Shown: piece after piece, positions 1-8,212 of the stretch
How the letters are laid out: each line of letters begins with the position of its first letter
Numbering within the stretch: position 1 is the stretch's first letter
Position numbers and translations under genes: made by a program
NCBI RefSeq assembly: GCF_004022425.1
Contig: NZ_RBZY01000014.1
Location: 1-63,834 of the forward strand
Reading direction: 5' to 3'
DNA: 63,834 bases
Origin: Microbacterium enclense
Lineage (GTDB): Bacteria > Actinomycetota > Actinomycetes > Actinomycetales > Microbacteriaceae
The notes under the pieces: generated by a model
Database searches by the model: none
What the model was told of the DNA's origin: nothing
Seen by the model: the letters and a program-made list of their open reading frames with translations, nothing else

Positions 1-437
1 GAGCCGGCGACCAGCTGCCGCCGCTCGCGCTCGCGGCCGGAGGACTCCTCACGGGAACGCTCGTCATGGCGGTCCTCGTCGGCACCGGTGTCCTGCCGTT
101 CGCCGCCCCCGCGATCACGGTGCCGATGTTCGGGGCGGAGGTTCCCGGCATCCTGCCCCTGCTGTGGGTCGGTGGAGTCGCAACCACACTCGGGTACGCG
201 CTGGGCGTGATCGCGGTGCCGCTCATCGGCTCGCGGGTGGCGTCGTTCGTCGGCCTGAGCGAAGTGCTGTTCGCGCTCGGCTTCGCATGGCTCCTCCTGG
301 GCGAGACTCCCGCACCCGTGCAGTTCCTCGGGGGAGCGGTGCTCCTTGCCGGCGTCGTGCTCGTGCGGATGGATGCCACCGACCCGGTCGAACGGCGGAC
401 TGAGACCGCGACGATCCCGGTGGTGCCGGCGCCGTAG
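1..437 (+). CDS. EamA/DMT-family membrane transporter, C-terminal part (5' end outside window)
   Basis: The reading frame is open from base 3, so this is the C-terminal ~144 residues of a longer protein that starts before the window. What is visible is four hydrophobic segments, with a Gly/Ala-rich last helix and a short charged tail. The stretch around RVASFVGLSEVLFALGFAWLLLGE is typical of the last two helices of drug/metabolite transporter (EamA) proteins, including the conserved acidic residue in LLGE. The family exports small metabolites across the cytoplasmic membrane; the substrate cannot be told. It runs convergently into the Lrp-type regulator, with 11 bp between them. Confidence 0.8.
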   Translation, partial: AGDQLPPLALAAGGLLTGTLVMAVLVGTGVLPFAAPAITVPMFGAEVPGILPLLWVGGVATTLGYALGVIAVPLIGSRVASFVGLSEVLFALGFAWLLLGETPAPVQFLGGAVLLAGVVLVRMDATDPVERRTETATIPVVPAP

Positions 438-448
438 GCTCCGACCCG

Positions 449-922
449 TCAGAGCCGTTCGCGCGCGAGGTCCATGAGCGGGCCGACGCGGTAGCCGATC
501 ACCTCGCCCATGACGAGCGAGGTCTCGGTGCGTTCGACGCCCTCGATCGCGAGGATGCGCCCGTCGGTGTCGAACAGGTGCTGCGTGTCACGACACGCCA
601 CGCGCACGAGGAGATCGACCTGACCGCTCAGGCCGTGCGCCTGCAGCACCTCGGGCACCTGCGCGAGCGCCTCCCTGATCGCGGGGAGCTCCGCCTGGCG
701 GACGGTGACCTGCAGGAACGCTTCGATGGGGAAACCGAGGGCCTGGGCGGAGAGCGTGCGCTCGTACGACAGGAACGCCCCGCTCTTCTCGAGGCGGCTC
801 ATGCGCGCCTGCACGGTGTTGCGCGAGAGCCCCAGCTTCTCGGCGAGCGCGACGACGGTGGCGCGGGGATCGTGGGACAGGGCGCGGAGGAGGTCGAGGT
901 CGACCGCGTCGAGCTTGGTCAT
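449..922 (-). CDS. Lrp/AsnC family transcriptional regulator
   Basis: A 157-residue protein with the two-domain layout of leucine-responsive regulators. An N-terminal winged HTH (LAEKLGLSRNTVQARMSRLE, about residues 22-41) is followed by a C-terminal RAM/ACT-like sensor domain (about 65-150, with ...GQVDLLVRVACRD...). Family members form dimers or octamers and regulate amino-acid metabolism or transport on binding an amino acid. The start at 922 (MTKLDAVDLDLL) matches family N-termini; an in-frame ATG four codons upstream (934) is also possible and neither has a strong ribosome site. It converges with the EamA exporter; regulators of this type often control such exporters, which makes that a guess for the target. 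Confidence 0.88.
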   Translation of the reverse strand: MTKLDAVDLDLLRALSHDPRATVVALAEKLGLSRNTVQARMSRLEKSGAFLSYERTLSAQALGFPIEAFLQVTVRQAELPAIREALAQVPEVLQAHGLSGQVDLLVRVACRDTQHLFDTDGRILAIEGVERTETSLVMGEVIGYRVGPLMDLARERL

Positions 923-1102
923 GGTGCGAAACATTAGCAGGATGCCGCTCCTGCGCGTCGAGCACTTTGCTGACCTTGGGCCGCGGGTGTTGAGCGCCCT
1001 GCGTCACCGTGCATCGGCTGTCGCGGAGCCGGCACGAGTACCCCGGGTGCAGCTCGCGGTGATCTGGCGAGCCCCGCGCCTCACCGGGAGTACCGTGGCG
1101 GC

Positions 1103-1570
1103 ATGATCGAGCAGCGCGGCCTGTATCTGGAGGAGTTCGTCGTCGGGGAACGGTACGGTCACCGCCCCGGACGCACCGTCACCGACGCCGACAACGTCCT
1201 GTTCACAACACTCACGATGAACGCGCAGGCTCTCCACCTGGATGCCGCGTACGCGGCCACCCAGCCCTTCAGCCGCCCCCTCGTGAACTCGATGTGGACG
1301 CTGTCCACGCTCGTCGGACTCTCTGTGGCGCAATTGACGCAGGGCACGCTCGTCGCGCAGCTCGGAATCACGGACGTGAGCTTCCCGGCCCCGCTGTTCG
1401 TCGGCGACACGCTCACCGCCGAGACCGAGGTCGTCTCGGTGCGGCCCTCGGCCTCGCGGCCCGGTCAGGGTGTCGTCGTGCTCGCCCACACGGGGCGATC
1501 GCAGAACGACGAGGTGGTGGCCACCGCGACCCGCACGGTGCTCGTGTGGTCGGCGGACGCGGGGGCGTGA
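1103..1570 (+). CDS. MaoC family dehydratase (hotdog fold)
   Basis: A 155-residue single-hotdog protein. The segment LTMNAQALHLDAAYA (residues 37-51) is the hydratase motif in the form seen in the mesaconyl-CoA/methylmalyl-CoA hydratase branch, with His45 and Asp47. Asn40 replaces the more usual catalytic Asp of R-specific enoyl-CoA hydratases. The C-terminal half (FPAPLFVGDTLTAETEV) is the conserved beta-strand part of the fold. The likely role is reversible hydration of an acyl-CoA; the substrate is not deducible. It stands alone, divergent from the Lrp gene and convergent with the phosphatase gene. Confidence 0.87.
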   Translation: MIEQRGLYLEEFVVGERYGHRPGRTVTDADNVLFTTLTMNAQALHLDAAYAATQPFSRPLVNSMWTLSTLVGLSVAQLTQGTLVAQLGITDVSFPAPLFVGDTLTAETEVVSVRPSASRPGQGVVVLAHTGRSQNDEVVATATRTVLVWSADAGA

Positions 1571-1592
1571 GTGTTCGGTGCGCGTGGCCCGC

Positions 1593-2180
1593 TCAGGTCG
1601 CGACGCCGGCGTAGGCCAGCATCTCCCAGTCCTCGCCATGGAGTCGGAAGACCGTCGCCGAGCAATTCGGCAGACGCTCGCCGACGCGGGGGAACTCGCC
1701 GTCGGTGGCGTGCATGATGACCTCGCGGATGAGGGCGCCGTGCGCCACCGCGATGATGTCGACGCCCTCGGGCGTCTCGGCCACGACCTCGGCGAGCGCG
1801 GCCAGCGCACGCTCCCGCACGACCGGCCAGGCCTCCGCACCGGGCACCTCGGCCGCGTGCCAGGGCCCGTACGCGGCCGCGAAACCCGCGGCATCCATCC
1901 CCTCCGCTTCCCCGTAGGAGCGTTCGCGCAGACCCGGAAGGCGACGGGTGACCACGGTGCCGAGGGCGTCGGCGATCGTGTCGGCGGTCTCGGCGGCGCG
2001 TGACAGATCGCTCGAGACGACCACCACGTCGCGCCCCGTGAGATCGGCGGCGAGGGTTGCGGCGACCTCGCGCGCCTGCGCGCGGCCGGTGTCGTTGAGG
2101 GGGATGTCGGTCGAGCCCTGGACGCGTCCGCCGGCGTTCCAGTCGGTCTCGCCGTGGCGTACGAGGGTGAGGATCGTCAC
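1593..2180 (-). CDS. Histidine phosphatase family protein (phosphoglycerate mutase-like)
   Basis: A 195-residue protein beginning with the RHGE signature (TLVRHGETDWN, His9 as phospho-acceptor), with the second conserved His in VAHGALIREV near residue 145. These residues define the histidine phosphatase superfamily; members include phosphoglycerate mutase-like enzymes, broad phosphatases and cobalamin-pathway phosphatases. Nothing here fixes the substrate. It uses a GTG start at 2180. It lies 44 bp downstream of the sirtuin gene on the same strand and may be co-transcribed with it. Confidence 0.9.
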   Translation of the reverse strand: MTILTLVRHGETDWNAGGRVQGSTDIPLNDTGRAQAREVAATLAADLTGRDVVVVSSDLSRAAETADTIADALGTVVTRRLPGLRERSYGEAEGMDAAGFAAAYGPWHAAEVPGAEAWPVVRERALAALAEVVAETPEGVDIIAVAHGALIREVIMHATDGEFPRVGERLPNCSATVFRLHGEDWEMLAYAGVAT

Positions 2181-2224
2181 CGTTCGAGCCTACCCGCGGG
2201 TGCTCGGGGCGGTCGCCGCCGGGA

Positions 2225-3073
2225 CTACAGCAGCCCGGGCAGGCGTTCGGCGAAAGCGCTCAGCACATCGGTCACGCCGCCGTCGATCTTCACCGCGGCG
2301 CGCTGGTCGGCGCGGGTCGCACCGCGGTTGATGATGACGACGGGCAGGCGACGCCGGCGCGCACGCTCGACCAGGCGGATGCCGCTGTTGACCACGAGCG
2401 ACGAGCCGGCCACGACGAGCGCCTGGCTGGCGTGCACCAGCTGCTCGGCCTCGCGGAACTTCTCGACGGGGATGTACTCGCCGAAGAACACGACGTCGGG
2501 CTTCAGCGTGCCGCCGCACACCGAGCAGGTCGGCACGACGAAGCCCTCGGCCGATGCCGGGGTCACGTCACCGTCGGGACCCAGTTCGACGTTCTCGGGC
2601 AGCGAGATCCACGGGTTGTCGGCCTCGACACGGGCCGCGAGGTCACGGCGATCGAACACCTGACCGCAGTGGAGGCAGCCCACCCGCCGCATCGTGCCGT
2701 GCAGCTCGACGACGCGGTGGCTGCCGGCCCGCACGTGCAGACCGTCGACGTTCTGCGTGATCACGCCGTTGGAGACGCCGGCGTTCTCGAGCGCGGCGAG
2801 AGCGCGGTGGCCGTCGTTGGGCTCGGCGGCGGCGAAGACCTTCCACCCGAGGTGGCTGCCGACCCAGTACCGCCGGCGCGCTTCCGCGCTCGCGAGGAAC
2901 TGCTGTGCCGTCATCGGCGTCCGCGTCGGCGCCCCCTTACCGCGGTAGTCGGGGATGCCCGAGTCGGTCGACACCCCCGCCCCCGTGAGGACGGCGAGGC
3001 GGCGCCCGGCGAGCACTTCGACGGCTCGATCGATGGATGCCATGGTCTCGGCATCCTTCGTCGTATCCGTCAT
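2225..3073 (-). CDS. NAD-dependent protein deacylase, sirtuin family
   Basis: A 282-residue sirtuin. NAD-binding motifs are GAGVSTDSGIPDYRG (31-45) and TQNVDGLH (106-113). The catalytic base is His125 (VVELHG). A Zn-binding pair C133-x2-C136 is matched by a second CxxC in PTCSVCGG near residue 187. Sirtuins remove acyl groups from lysines using NAD. The start at 3073 is chosen because GGAGGTGGGC precedes the ATG; an in-frame GTG at 3115 lacks such a site. The histidine phosphatase follows on the same strand. Confidence 0.93.
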   Translation of the reverse strand: MTDTTKDAETMASIDRAVEVLAGRRLAVLTGAGVSTDSGIPDYRGKGAPTRTPMTAQQFLASAEARRRYWVGSHLGWKVFAAAEPNDGHRALAALENAGVSNGVITQNVDGLHVRAGSHRVVELHGTMRRVGCLHCGQVFDRRDLAARVEADNPWISLPENVELGPDGDVTPASAEGFVVPTCSVCGGTLKPDVVFFGEYIPVEKFREAEQLVHASQALVVAGSSLVVNSGIRLVERARRRRLPVVIINRGATRADQRAAVKIDGGVTDVLSAFAERLPGLL

Positions 3074-3146
3074 GCCCACCTCCGTCGGAACGAGTCTAGG
3101 ACGGTGCGCGGACACCGTCGTCCGAGGGTCCTGGCAGAGTGGGACG

Positions 3147-3953
3147 ATGCCCGTCCTCCCGATCGATTCCGCCGACGATCCGCGCCTGGCCGATTACCGC
3201 GACCTCACCGACGTATCGCTGCGGCGGGTCTCGGAGCCCGCGGGCGGGCTGTACATCGCGGAATCCTCGAAAGTGCTGGAGCGGGCGCTTCGGGCCGGGC
3301 ATCACCCGCGATCCGTGCTCGTGCAGGAGAAGTTCCTCGACGACGCGCTCGCGCTCGTGGGGCCGGAGGCCGAGGTGTACGTCGTCCCGGCGGAGGTCGC
3401 CGAGCGCGTCACCGGGTACACCGTGCATCGGGGGCTGCTGGCATCCATGCATCGGCCCGTTCTGGACTCCGTCGCCGACGTGGTCGCGGGTGCGCGTCTC
3501 GTCGTCGTGCTCGAGGACATCGTCGACCACACGAACATCGGGGCCGCGTTCCGCTCGGCGGCGGCTCTGGGGGCGGATGCCGTGCTCGTCACCCCGCGCT
3601 GCGCCGACCCGCTGTACCGGCGCAGCGTCCGGGTGAGCATGGGCACGGTGTTCCAGGTGCCGTGGACGCGGCTGCCGGAATGGTCCGAGGCGAAGCCTCT
3701 GCTGCAGGACGCCGGGCTGCACCTCGCCGCGCTCGCGCTCGCCGAGGACGCCGTGGCGCTCGACGCCTTCGCCGCGGCCGGGCATGAGCGAGTCGCTCTG
3801 CTCCTCGGTGCCGAGGGCGACGGGCTGAGCCGCGGGGCGCTCGCGGCGGCCGACACGGTCGTGACGATCCCGATGGCCGGGGGAGTGGACTCGCTCAACG
3901 TCGCCGCGGCGAGCGCCGTCGCCTTGTGGGAGCTGGGCCGGGCGCTGCGCTGA
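3147..3953 (+). CDS. SPOUT-class RNA 2'-O-methyltransferase (TrmH/SpoU family)
   Basis: A 268-residue protein with a substrate-binding N-terminal domain and a C-terminal SpoU methyltransferase domain. The three knot motifs are visible: NIGAAFRSAAALGADAVL, ALLLGAEGDGLS and VTIPMAGGVDSLNVAAASA. These form the SAM-binding trefoil knot of enzymes that 2'-O-methylate ribose in tRNA or 23S rRNA; which nucleotide is modified cannot be told. The gene is divergent from the sirtuin (73 bp between starts) and converges on the SGNH hydrolase with two bases between stop codons. Confidence 0.92.
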   Translation: MPVLPIDSADDPRLADYRDLTDVSLRRVSEPAGGLYIAESSKVLERALRAGHHPRSVLVQEKFLDDALALVGPEAEVYVVPAEVAERVTGYTVHRGLLASMHRPVLDSVADVVAGARLVVVLEDIVDHTNIGAAFRSAAALGADAVLVTPRCADPLYRRSVRVSMGTVFQVPWTRLPEWSEAKPLLQDAGLHLAALALAEDAVALDAFAAAGHERVALLLGAEGDGLSRGALAAADTVVTIPMAGGVDSLNVAAASAVALWELGRALR

Positions 3954-3955
3954 CC

Positions 3956-4816
3956 TCACACCTGCGTGTGGCGGGTGGCCGCGGGATCCTGACCGGGAGC
4001 CAGCGTGACCACCGGCAGCGGCTCGGGGCGTTTCGCGATGACGTGGTCGCCGGACGACTGGTGACGCAGGCGCCGCAGCACCCACGGCACGAGGTACTCG
4101 CGAGCCCAGACCAGGTCCTTCTCGCGCGCGGCGCGCCAGGTCGTCCGTGCCAGGGTCTCGGGCTGCATCGGTTGCAGGTCGTTCGGGACGTTCAGCGCCC
4201 GCAGCACCATACGGGCGACCTCGTGGTGCCCGAGGGTGTTGTAGTGCAGGCGGTCGTCGTCGAAGAAGCGCATGTCCTGCACCTCTTTGAGCCCCCACTG
4301 GTTCGCGACGATGCAGTCGTAGCGGTCGGCGATCGAGCGGATGTTCTCGTTGTAGATCGCGACCTTCCCGCGGATGCCGCGGAACACCGGCGTGAACTCG
4401 GTGTCGATGCCGGTGAAGACGACGAGCGTCGCACCGCCGCTGCGCAGCCGCACGACGGCGTCCTCGAACTGCTGCGACACGGCGTCGGGGTCGGAGCCGG
4501 GACGGATCACGTCGTTACCACCGGCCGAGAACGTGATGAGGTCGGGCTTCAGCGCGAGAGCCGGCTCGATCTGGTCGGCGACGATCTGGCCGATCAGGCG
4601 TCCGCGGATGGCGAGGTTGGCGTAGGCGAAGTCGTCGACCTGGGATGCCAGGACCTCGGCGACGCGATCGGCCCAGCCGCGGTGTCCACCGTCGGGCAGC
4701 GGGTCGCCGATCCCCTCGGTGAACGAGTCGCCGAGGGCGACGAAACGGCGCCAGGGGTGCGGGCCGGGGTTGTCGGACGGAGACGGGGTGGCGGGCGAGT
4801 GCGGATCGAGTGTCAT
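3956..4816 (-). CDS. SGNH/GDSL-type hydrolase (first of two paralogues in the window)
   Basis: A 286-residue serine hydrolase. Block I is ALGDSFTEGIGD (nucleophile Ser31), block III is SAGGNDVIRPG, and block V is DDRLHYNTLGHHEVA with the catalytic Asp and His. No signal peptide is seen, so a cytoplasmic esterase or lipase is likely. The start at 4816 is supported by GGAGGTTTCG before the ATG; the open frame continues upstream to 5038 without a comparable site. It resembles the gene at 41601-42368 throughout, including the C-terminal PWVxRRL...SSGD motif. Confidence 0.9.
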   Translation of the reverse strand: MTLDPHSPATPSPSDNPGPHPWRRFVALGDSFTEGIGDPLPDGGHRGWADRVAEVLASQVDDFAYANLAIRGRLIGQIVADQIEPALALKPDLITFSAGGNDVIRPGSDPDAVSQQFEDAVVRLRSGGATLVVFTGIDTEFTPVFRGIRGKVAIYNENIRSIADRYDCIVANQWGLKEVQDMRFFDDDRLHYNTLGHHEVARMVLRALNVPNDLQPMQPETLARTTWRAAREKDLVWAREYLVPWVLRRLRHQSSGDHVIAKRPEPLPVVTLAPGQDPAATRHTQV

Positions 4817-4991
4817 CGAAACCTCCGCTTCCAGGCTATCCCCGGACCCGGACACGGCAAGGGACTGGGCCGCGCCCTCGCCGTCACGCATGAACGCGAT
4901 CCACGCGCGACGGAACCCTCCCCAGGCGGCCACCGCACCCCCGCGGGTTCGCCTATCGTTGATGTTCGCGCTCGCGAGGGATGGAGGTTCG

Positions 4992-6911
4992 ATGCTGGAA
5001 GAAGAAGCCCGCACTTCGGCCCTCCCCGATACCTCCAACGGCGCCGCGCCCGAGCTCTCCTTCGGCGAGGCGCGCGAGAACCCCGAAGAGCATCACTTCG
5101 GAAGCTTCGCCGCCGAGCACCTCTCACCCGCGTTCCCGCAGCGCGCCCCCTGGGGAACCGCGCAGCGTCTGCGCGCCTGGCAGGCCGAGGCGCTCGACCA
5201 GTACTTCGGCTCCGACGGGCCGGACGGCATCGGCAAGGGCCCGCGCGACTTCCTCGCCGCTGCCACCCCGGGCGCCGGTAAGACGACGTTCGCGCTCCGC
5301 CTGGCATCCGAGCTCATGCGCCGCCGCGTCGTGGAGCGCATCGTCGTCGTGGCCCCCACCGAGCACCTGAAGACCCAGTGGGCCGAGGCCGGCGCGCGGG
5401 TCGGCATCCGCCTCGATCCGTATTTCTCCAACCGGCACGCCACGCCCTCGCGGCAGTACCACGGCGTCGCGGTCACGTACGCCCAGGTCGCCGTGAAGGC
5501 CGAGTTGCACCAGCGCCTGACGATGGATGCCAGGACCCTTGTGATCCTCGACGAGGTGCACCACGGCGGCGACGCGCTCAGCTGGGGCGACGCGCTGCGC
5601 GAGGCGTACGGGCGCGCCACCCGCCGCCTGCTGCTGTCGGGGACACCGTTCCGCAGCGACACCGCGCCCATCCCGTTCGTGGAGTACCACCCGAACGACA
5701 AAGGCATCCGCCTCTCGCGCACCGACTACGCCTACGGGTACCGGCGGGCGCTCGACGACGGGGTCGTCCGCCCCGTCTTCTTCCTCGTCTACGCCGGCCA
5801 GATGCGCTGGCGCACCAAGGCGGGCGAGGAGATGGAGGCCCAGCTCGGGCAGGACAACACCAAGGACATCACGTCGCAGGCGTGGCGCACCGCGCTCGAC
5901 CCGAACGGCGACTGGATCCCCGCCGTCCTCCGCTCCGCCGATCGACGCCTCACCGAGGTGCGCGAGACGGTTCCGGATGCCGGTGGCCTCATCATCGCGA
6001 CCGACCAGACCGCCGCGCGCGCGTACGCCACGATCCTCGAAGACATCAGCGGCGAGAAGGTCACGGTCGTCCTCTCGGACGAGGCCGAGGCGTCCGTCCG
6101 CATCGAGACGTTCTCGAAGGGCACGAGCCGCTGGATGGTCGCCGTCCGCATGGTGTCCGAGGGCGTCGACGTCCCGCGCCTCGCCGTGGGCGTCTACGCC
6201 ACGAGCGCCTCGACGCCGCTGTTCTTCGCCCAGGCCATCGGCCGCTTCGTCCGCGCCCGCCGGCGCGGCGAGACGGCGAGCGTCTTCCTCCCCAACGTCC
6301 CGCAGCTCCTCGCGCTCGCCGGGGAGATGGAGGCGCAGCGCGACCACGCCCTCGACCGCGACAGCGACGCGGACGACCAGTGGAACGCCGAAGAAGACCT
6401 GATGGATGCCGCCGAGCGCGAGGACAAAGCATCCGACGCCCTCGAGCAGGAGTTCGAGTACCAGGCCCTCGGCTCCCTCGCGCACTTCGACCGTGTCCTG
6501 TTCGACGGGCAGGAGTTCGGCCAGCTCGCCGTGCCCGGAACGGTCGAGGAGGAGGAGTTCCTCGGCATCCCGGGGCTGCTCGAACCCGAGCAGGTGCACG
6601 AAGTGCTCATGACGCGGGCCTCGCGCCAGTCGCGCCACCGCTCCTTGCGCGAAGCGCGGGAGAAAGCGAGCGGCCAGGAGCCGCCGAGCGTCGACGACGG
6701 CGGGCTGCCGCAGCCGCTGCACCGCACCCTGAAGGAGCAGCGGCAGCTGCTCAACAGCCTCGTCGGCCTCTACGCCCGTCAGACCGGCGAGGCGCACGGC
6801 CTCGTGCACGCCGAGCTCCGGCGCATCTGCGGCGGCCCCGCCGTCTCGCACGCCACCGTCGCGCAGCTCCAGGCCCGCATCGAGGTGCTGCGCAAGCGCG
6901 TGCGCTCCTGA
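4992..6911 (+). CDS. DEVH-box superfamily 2 helicase
   Basis: A 639-residue ATP-dependent helicase. Walker A is ATPGAGKTT (91-99), the Walker B/DEVH box is ILDEVHHGGD (about 190), motif III is LLLSGTPFRSD, and motif VI is QAIGRFVRARRRGE. The C-terminal ~200 residues are acidic and helical (EEDLMDAAEREDKASDALEQEFEYQ) and match no accessory domain I recognise. The start follows GGAGGTTCG. It is monocistronic: divergent from the SGNH hydrolase (175 bp between starts) and followed by a hairpin-bearing gap. The nucleic-acid substrate is unknown. Confidence 0.9.
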   Translation: MLEEEARTSALPDTSNGAAPELSFGEARENPEEHHFGSFAAEHLSPAFPQRAPWGTAQRLRAWQAEALDQYFGSDGPDGIGKGPRDFLAAATPGAGKTTFALRLASELMRRRVVERIVVVAPTEHLKTQWAEAGARVGIRLDPYFSNRHATPSRQYHGVAVTYAQVAVKAELHQRLTMDARTLVILDEVHHGGDALSWGDALREAYGRATRRLLLSGTPFRSDTAPIPFVEYHPNDKGIRLSRTDYAYGYRRALDDGVVRPVFFLVYAGQMRWRTKAGEEMEAQLGQDNTKDITSQAWRTALDPNGDWIPAVLRSADRRLTEVRETVPDAGGLIIATDQTAARAYATILEDISGEKVTVVLSDEAEASVRIETFSKGTSRWMVAVRMVSEGVDVPRLAVGVYATSASTPLFFAQAIGRFVRARRRGETASVFLPNVPQLLALAGEMEAQRDHALDRDSDADDQWNAEEDLMDAAEREDKASDALEQEFEYQALGSLAHFDRVLFDGQEFGQLAVPGTVEEEEFLGIPGLLEPEQVHEVLMTRASRQSRHRSLREAREKASGQEPPSVDDGGLPQPLHRTLKEQRQLLNSLVGLYARQTGEAHGLVHAELRRICGGPAVSHATVAQLQARIEVLRKRVRS

Positions 6912-6934
6912 CGCCGCCGGGCCGGTTTCGCGAC

Positions 6935-7000
6935 CCCGAAATGCTGGCATCCGCCCCTCGGCATCCGCGTGATTCCGGGCTTCGGAGGCCCGAAATGCTG
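6935..7000 (+). repeat. Pair of 12-bp direct repeats with hairpins
   Basis: CCCGAAATGCTG occurs at 6935-6946 and again at 6989-7000. Each copy sits at the 3' side of a small inverted repeat: TTTCG/CGAAA at 6926-6941, and CGGGC/GCCCG at 6976-6992. The pair lies between the helicase stop and the next gene and could act as a weak terminator or be a remnant of a short extragenic repeat. Confidence 0.45.
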
Positions 7001-7070
7001 TCAGTACCGCGTAACGCGCCCGGGGGACCGTCGGCGCCTCATTACGGTGGTGGGCGACGTGAGGAGAACC

Positions 7071-8150
7071 GTGACGATCGCCGCCACACCCACCGCCCGC
7101 GACCGACGCCGTTGGGCGCGCTACCTCGTCGACGAGCGCGCCGAGGCCCGCGTCTACCGCGACCTCGCGAGCCGCCGCACCGGGGAAGAGCGCGACATCC
7201 TCCTCGCGCTCGCCGAGGCCGAGGGACGCCATGAGCAGCACTGGATCGACCTGCTCGGCGACACCCCCCACCGCCTGCCCCGCCCGGGCCTGGCCACCAC
7301 GCTGCTCGCCTGGATGGCCCGCCGCTTCGGCTCGATCTTCGTCCTCGCCCTCGCCCAGAACGCCGAGGCGCGCTCGCCGTACGCCGACGAGCCCTACGCG
7401 ACCGCGCAGATGGCCGCCGACGAGCAGGTGCACCACGAGGTCGTCCGGGGCCTCGCCGCGCGCGGACGCCGTCGCCTGTCCGGAACGTTCCGGGCCGCCG
7501 TGTTCGGCGCGAACGACGGACTCGTGTCGAACCTCGCCCTCGTGATGGGCGTCGGCGCCACGGGCGTCGCACCGAGCTTCGTGCTGTTCAGCGGCATCGC
7601 CGGCCTTCTGGCCGGTGCGCTGTCGATGGGCGCGGGCGAGTTCGTCTCCGTGCGATCTCAGCGCGAACTGCTCGAAGCCACGGAGGAGAGCGACTACGCC
7701 CACTCCGCCCTCCCGCACCTCGACCTGGATGCCAACGAGCTCGCCCTCGTCTATCGCACCCGGGGGATGGATGCCGACGCCGCCCTGGCCACGGCGCGCG
7801 ACGTCGTCACCGCGGCCCAGGCCGGTACCGCCCCCGCGGCGGCTGCGCCGGGGGAGTCCGCGCACGACGTCGTCGGCAGCGCGTGGGGCGCCGCGCTGTC
7901 GAGCTTCCTGTTCTTCGCCTCCGGCGCGATCATCCCCGTCCTGCCGTGGATCTTCGGCATGAGCGGATTCGGAGCCGTCGCCGTGGCGCTCGGCCTGGTC
8001 GGTATCGCCCTGCTCGGCACGGGCGCGATGGTGGGGCTGCTGTCGGGCGCCTCGCCGCTCAAGCGCGGGCTGCGCCAGCTCGCGATCGGTTTCGGCGCCG
8101 CCGCCGTGACATACGTCCTGGGCCTGCTGTTCGGGGTGTCCGCGGCCTGA
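7071..8150 (+). CDS. Ferritin-like/VIT1-CCC1 fusion, iron or manganese transporter
   Basis: A 359-residue membrane protein. Residues ~10-130 form a rubrerythrin-like domain with metal-ligand residues in AEAEGRHEQHW (Glu/His spaced as in a di-iron site) and a later DEQVHHEVV. Residues ~135-359 are a VIT/CCC1 domain with five hydrophobic helices and the FGANDGLVSNLALVMG signature. The architecture matches the membrane-bound ferritin MbfA, which exports or sequesters Fe2+; Mn2+ is possible. The GTG start at 7071 is chosen because GAGGAG precedes it by six bases; the upstream open frame to 6969 runs through the repeat region and is unlikely to be coding. Confidence 0.9.
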   Translation: MTIAATPTARDRRRWARYLVDERAEARVYRDLASRRTGEERDILLALAEAEGRHEQHWIDLLGDTPHRLPRPGLATTLLAWMARRFGSIFVLALAQNAEARSPYADEPYATAQMAADEQVHHEVVRGLAARGRRRLSGTFRAAVFGANDGLVSNLALVMGVGATGVAPSFVLFSGIAGLLAGALSMGAGEFVSVRSQRELLEATEESDYAHSALPHLDLDANELALVYRTRGMDADAALATARDVVTAAQAGTAPAAAAPGESAHDVVGSAWGAALSSFLFFASGAIIPVLPWIFGMSGFGAVAVALGLVGIALLGTGAMVGLLSGASPLKRGLRQLAIGFGAAAVTYVLGLLFGVSAA

Positions 8151-8157
8151 CGCCCCG

Positions 8158-8182
8158 GCATCCCTCGTCTATCGCGGGATGC
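8158..8182. terminator. Possible hairpin between convergent genes
   Basis: GCATCCC (8158-8164) pairs with GGGATGC (8176-8182) around an 11-base loop. The hairpin sits between the convergent VIT-family and dioxygenase genes. There is no T-run, so termination is only inferred from position. Confidence 0.4.
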
Positions 8183-8212
8183 GCACGGGCCGCGCGCTCG
8201 CGGCGCCTGGGC

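Noticed and set aside
5124..7865. 913-residue open frame on the minus strand across the helicase and VIT genes
   Set aside because: It is antisense to two well-supported genes, has Arg/Gly/Ala-rich composition without domains, and is explained by high GC limiting stop codons.
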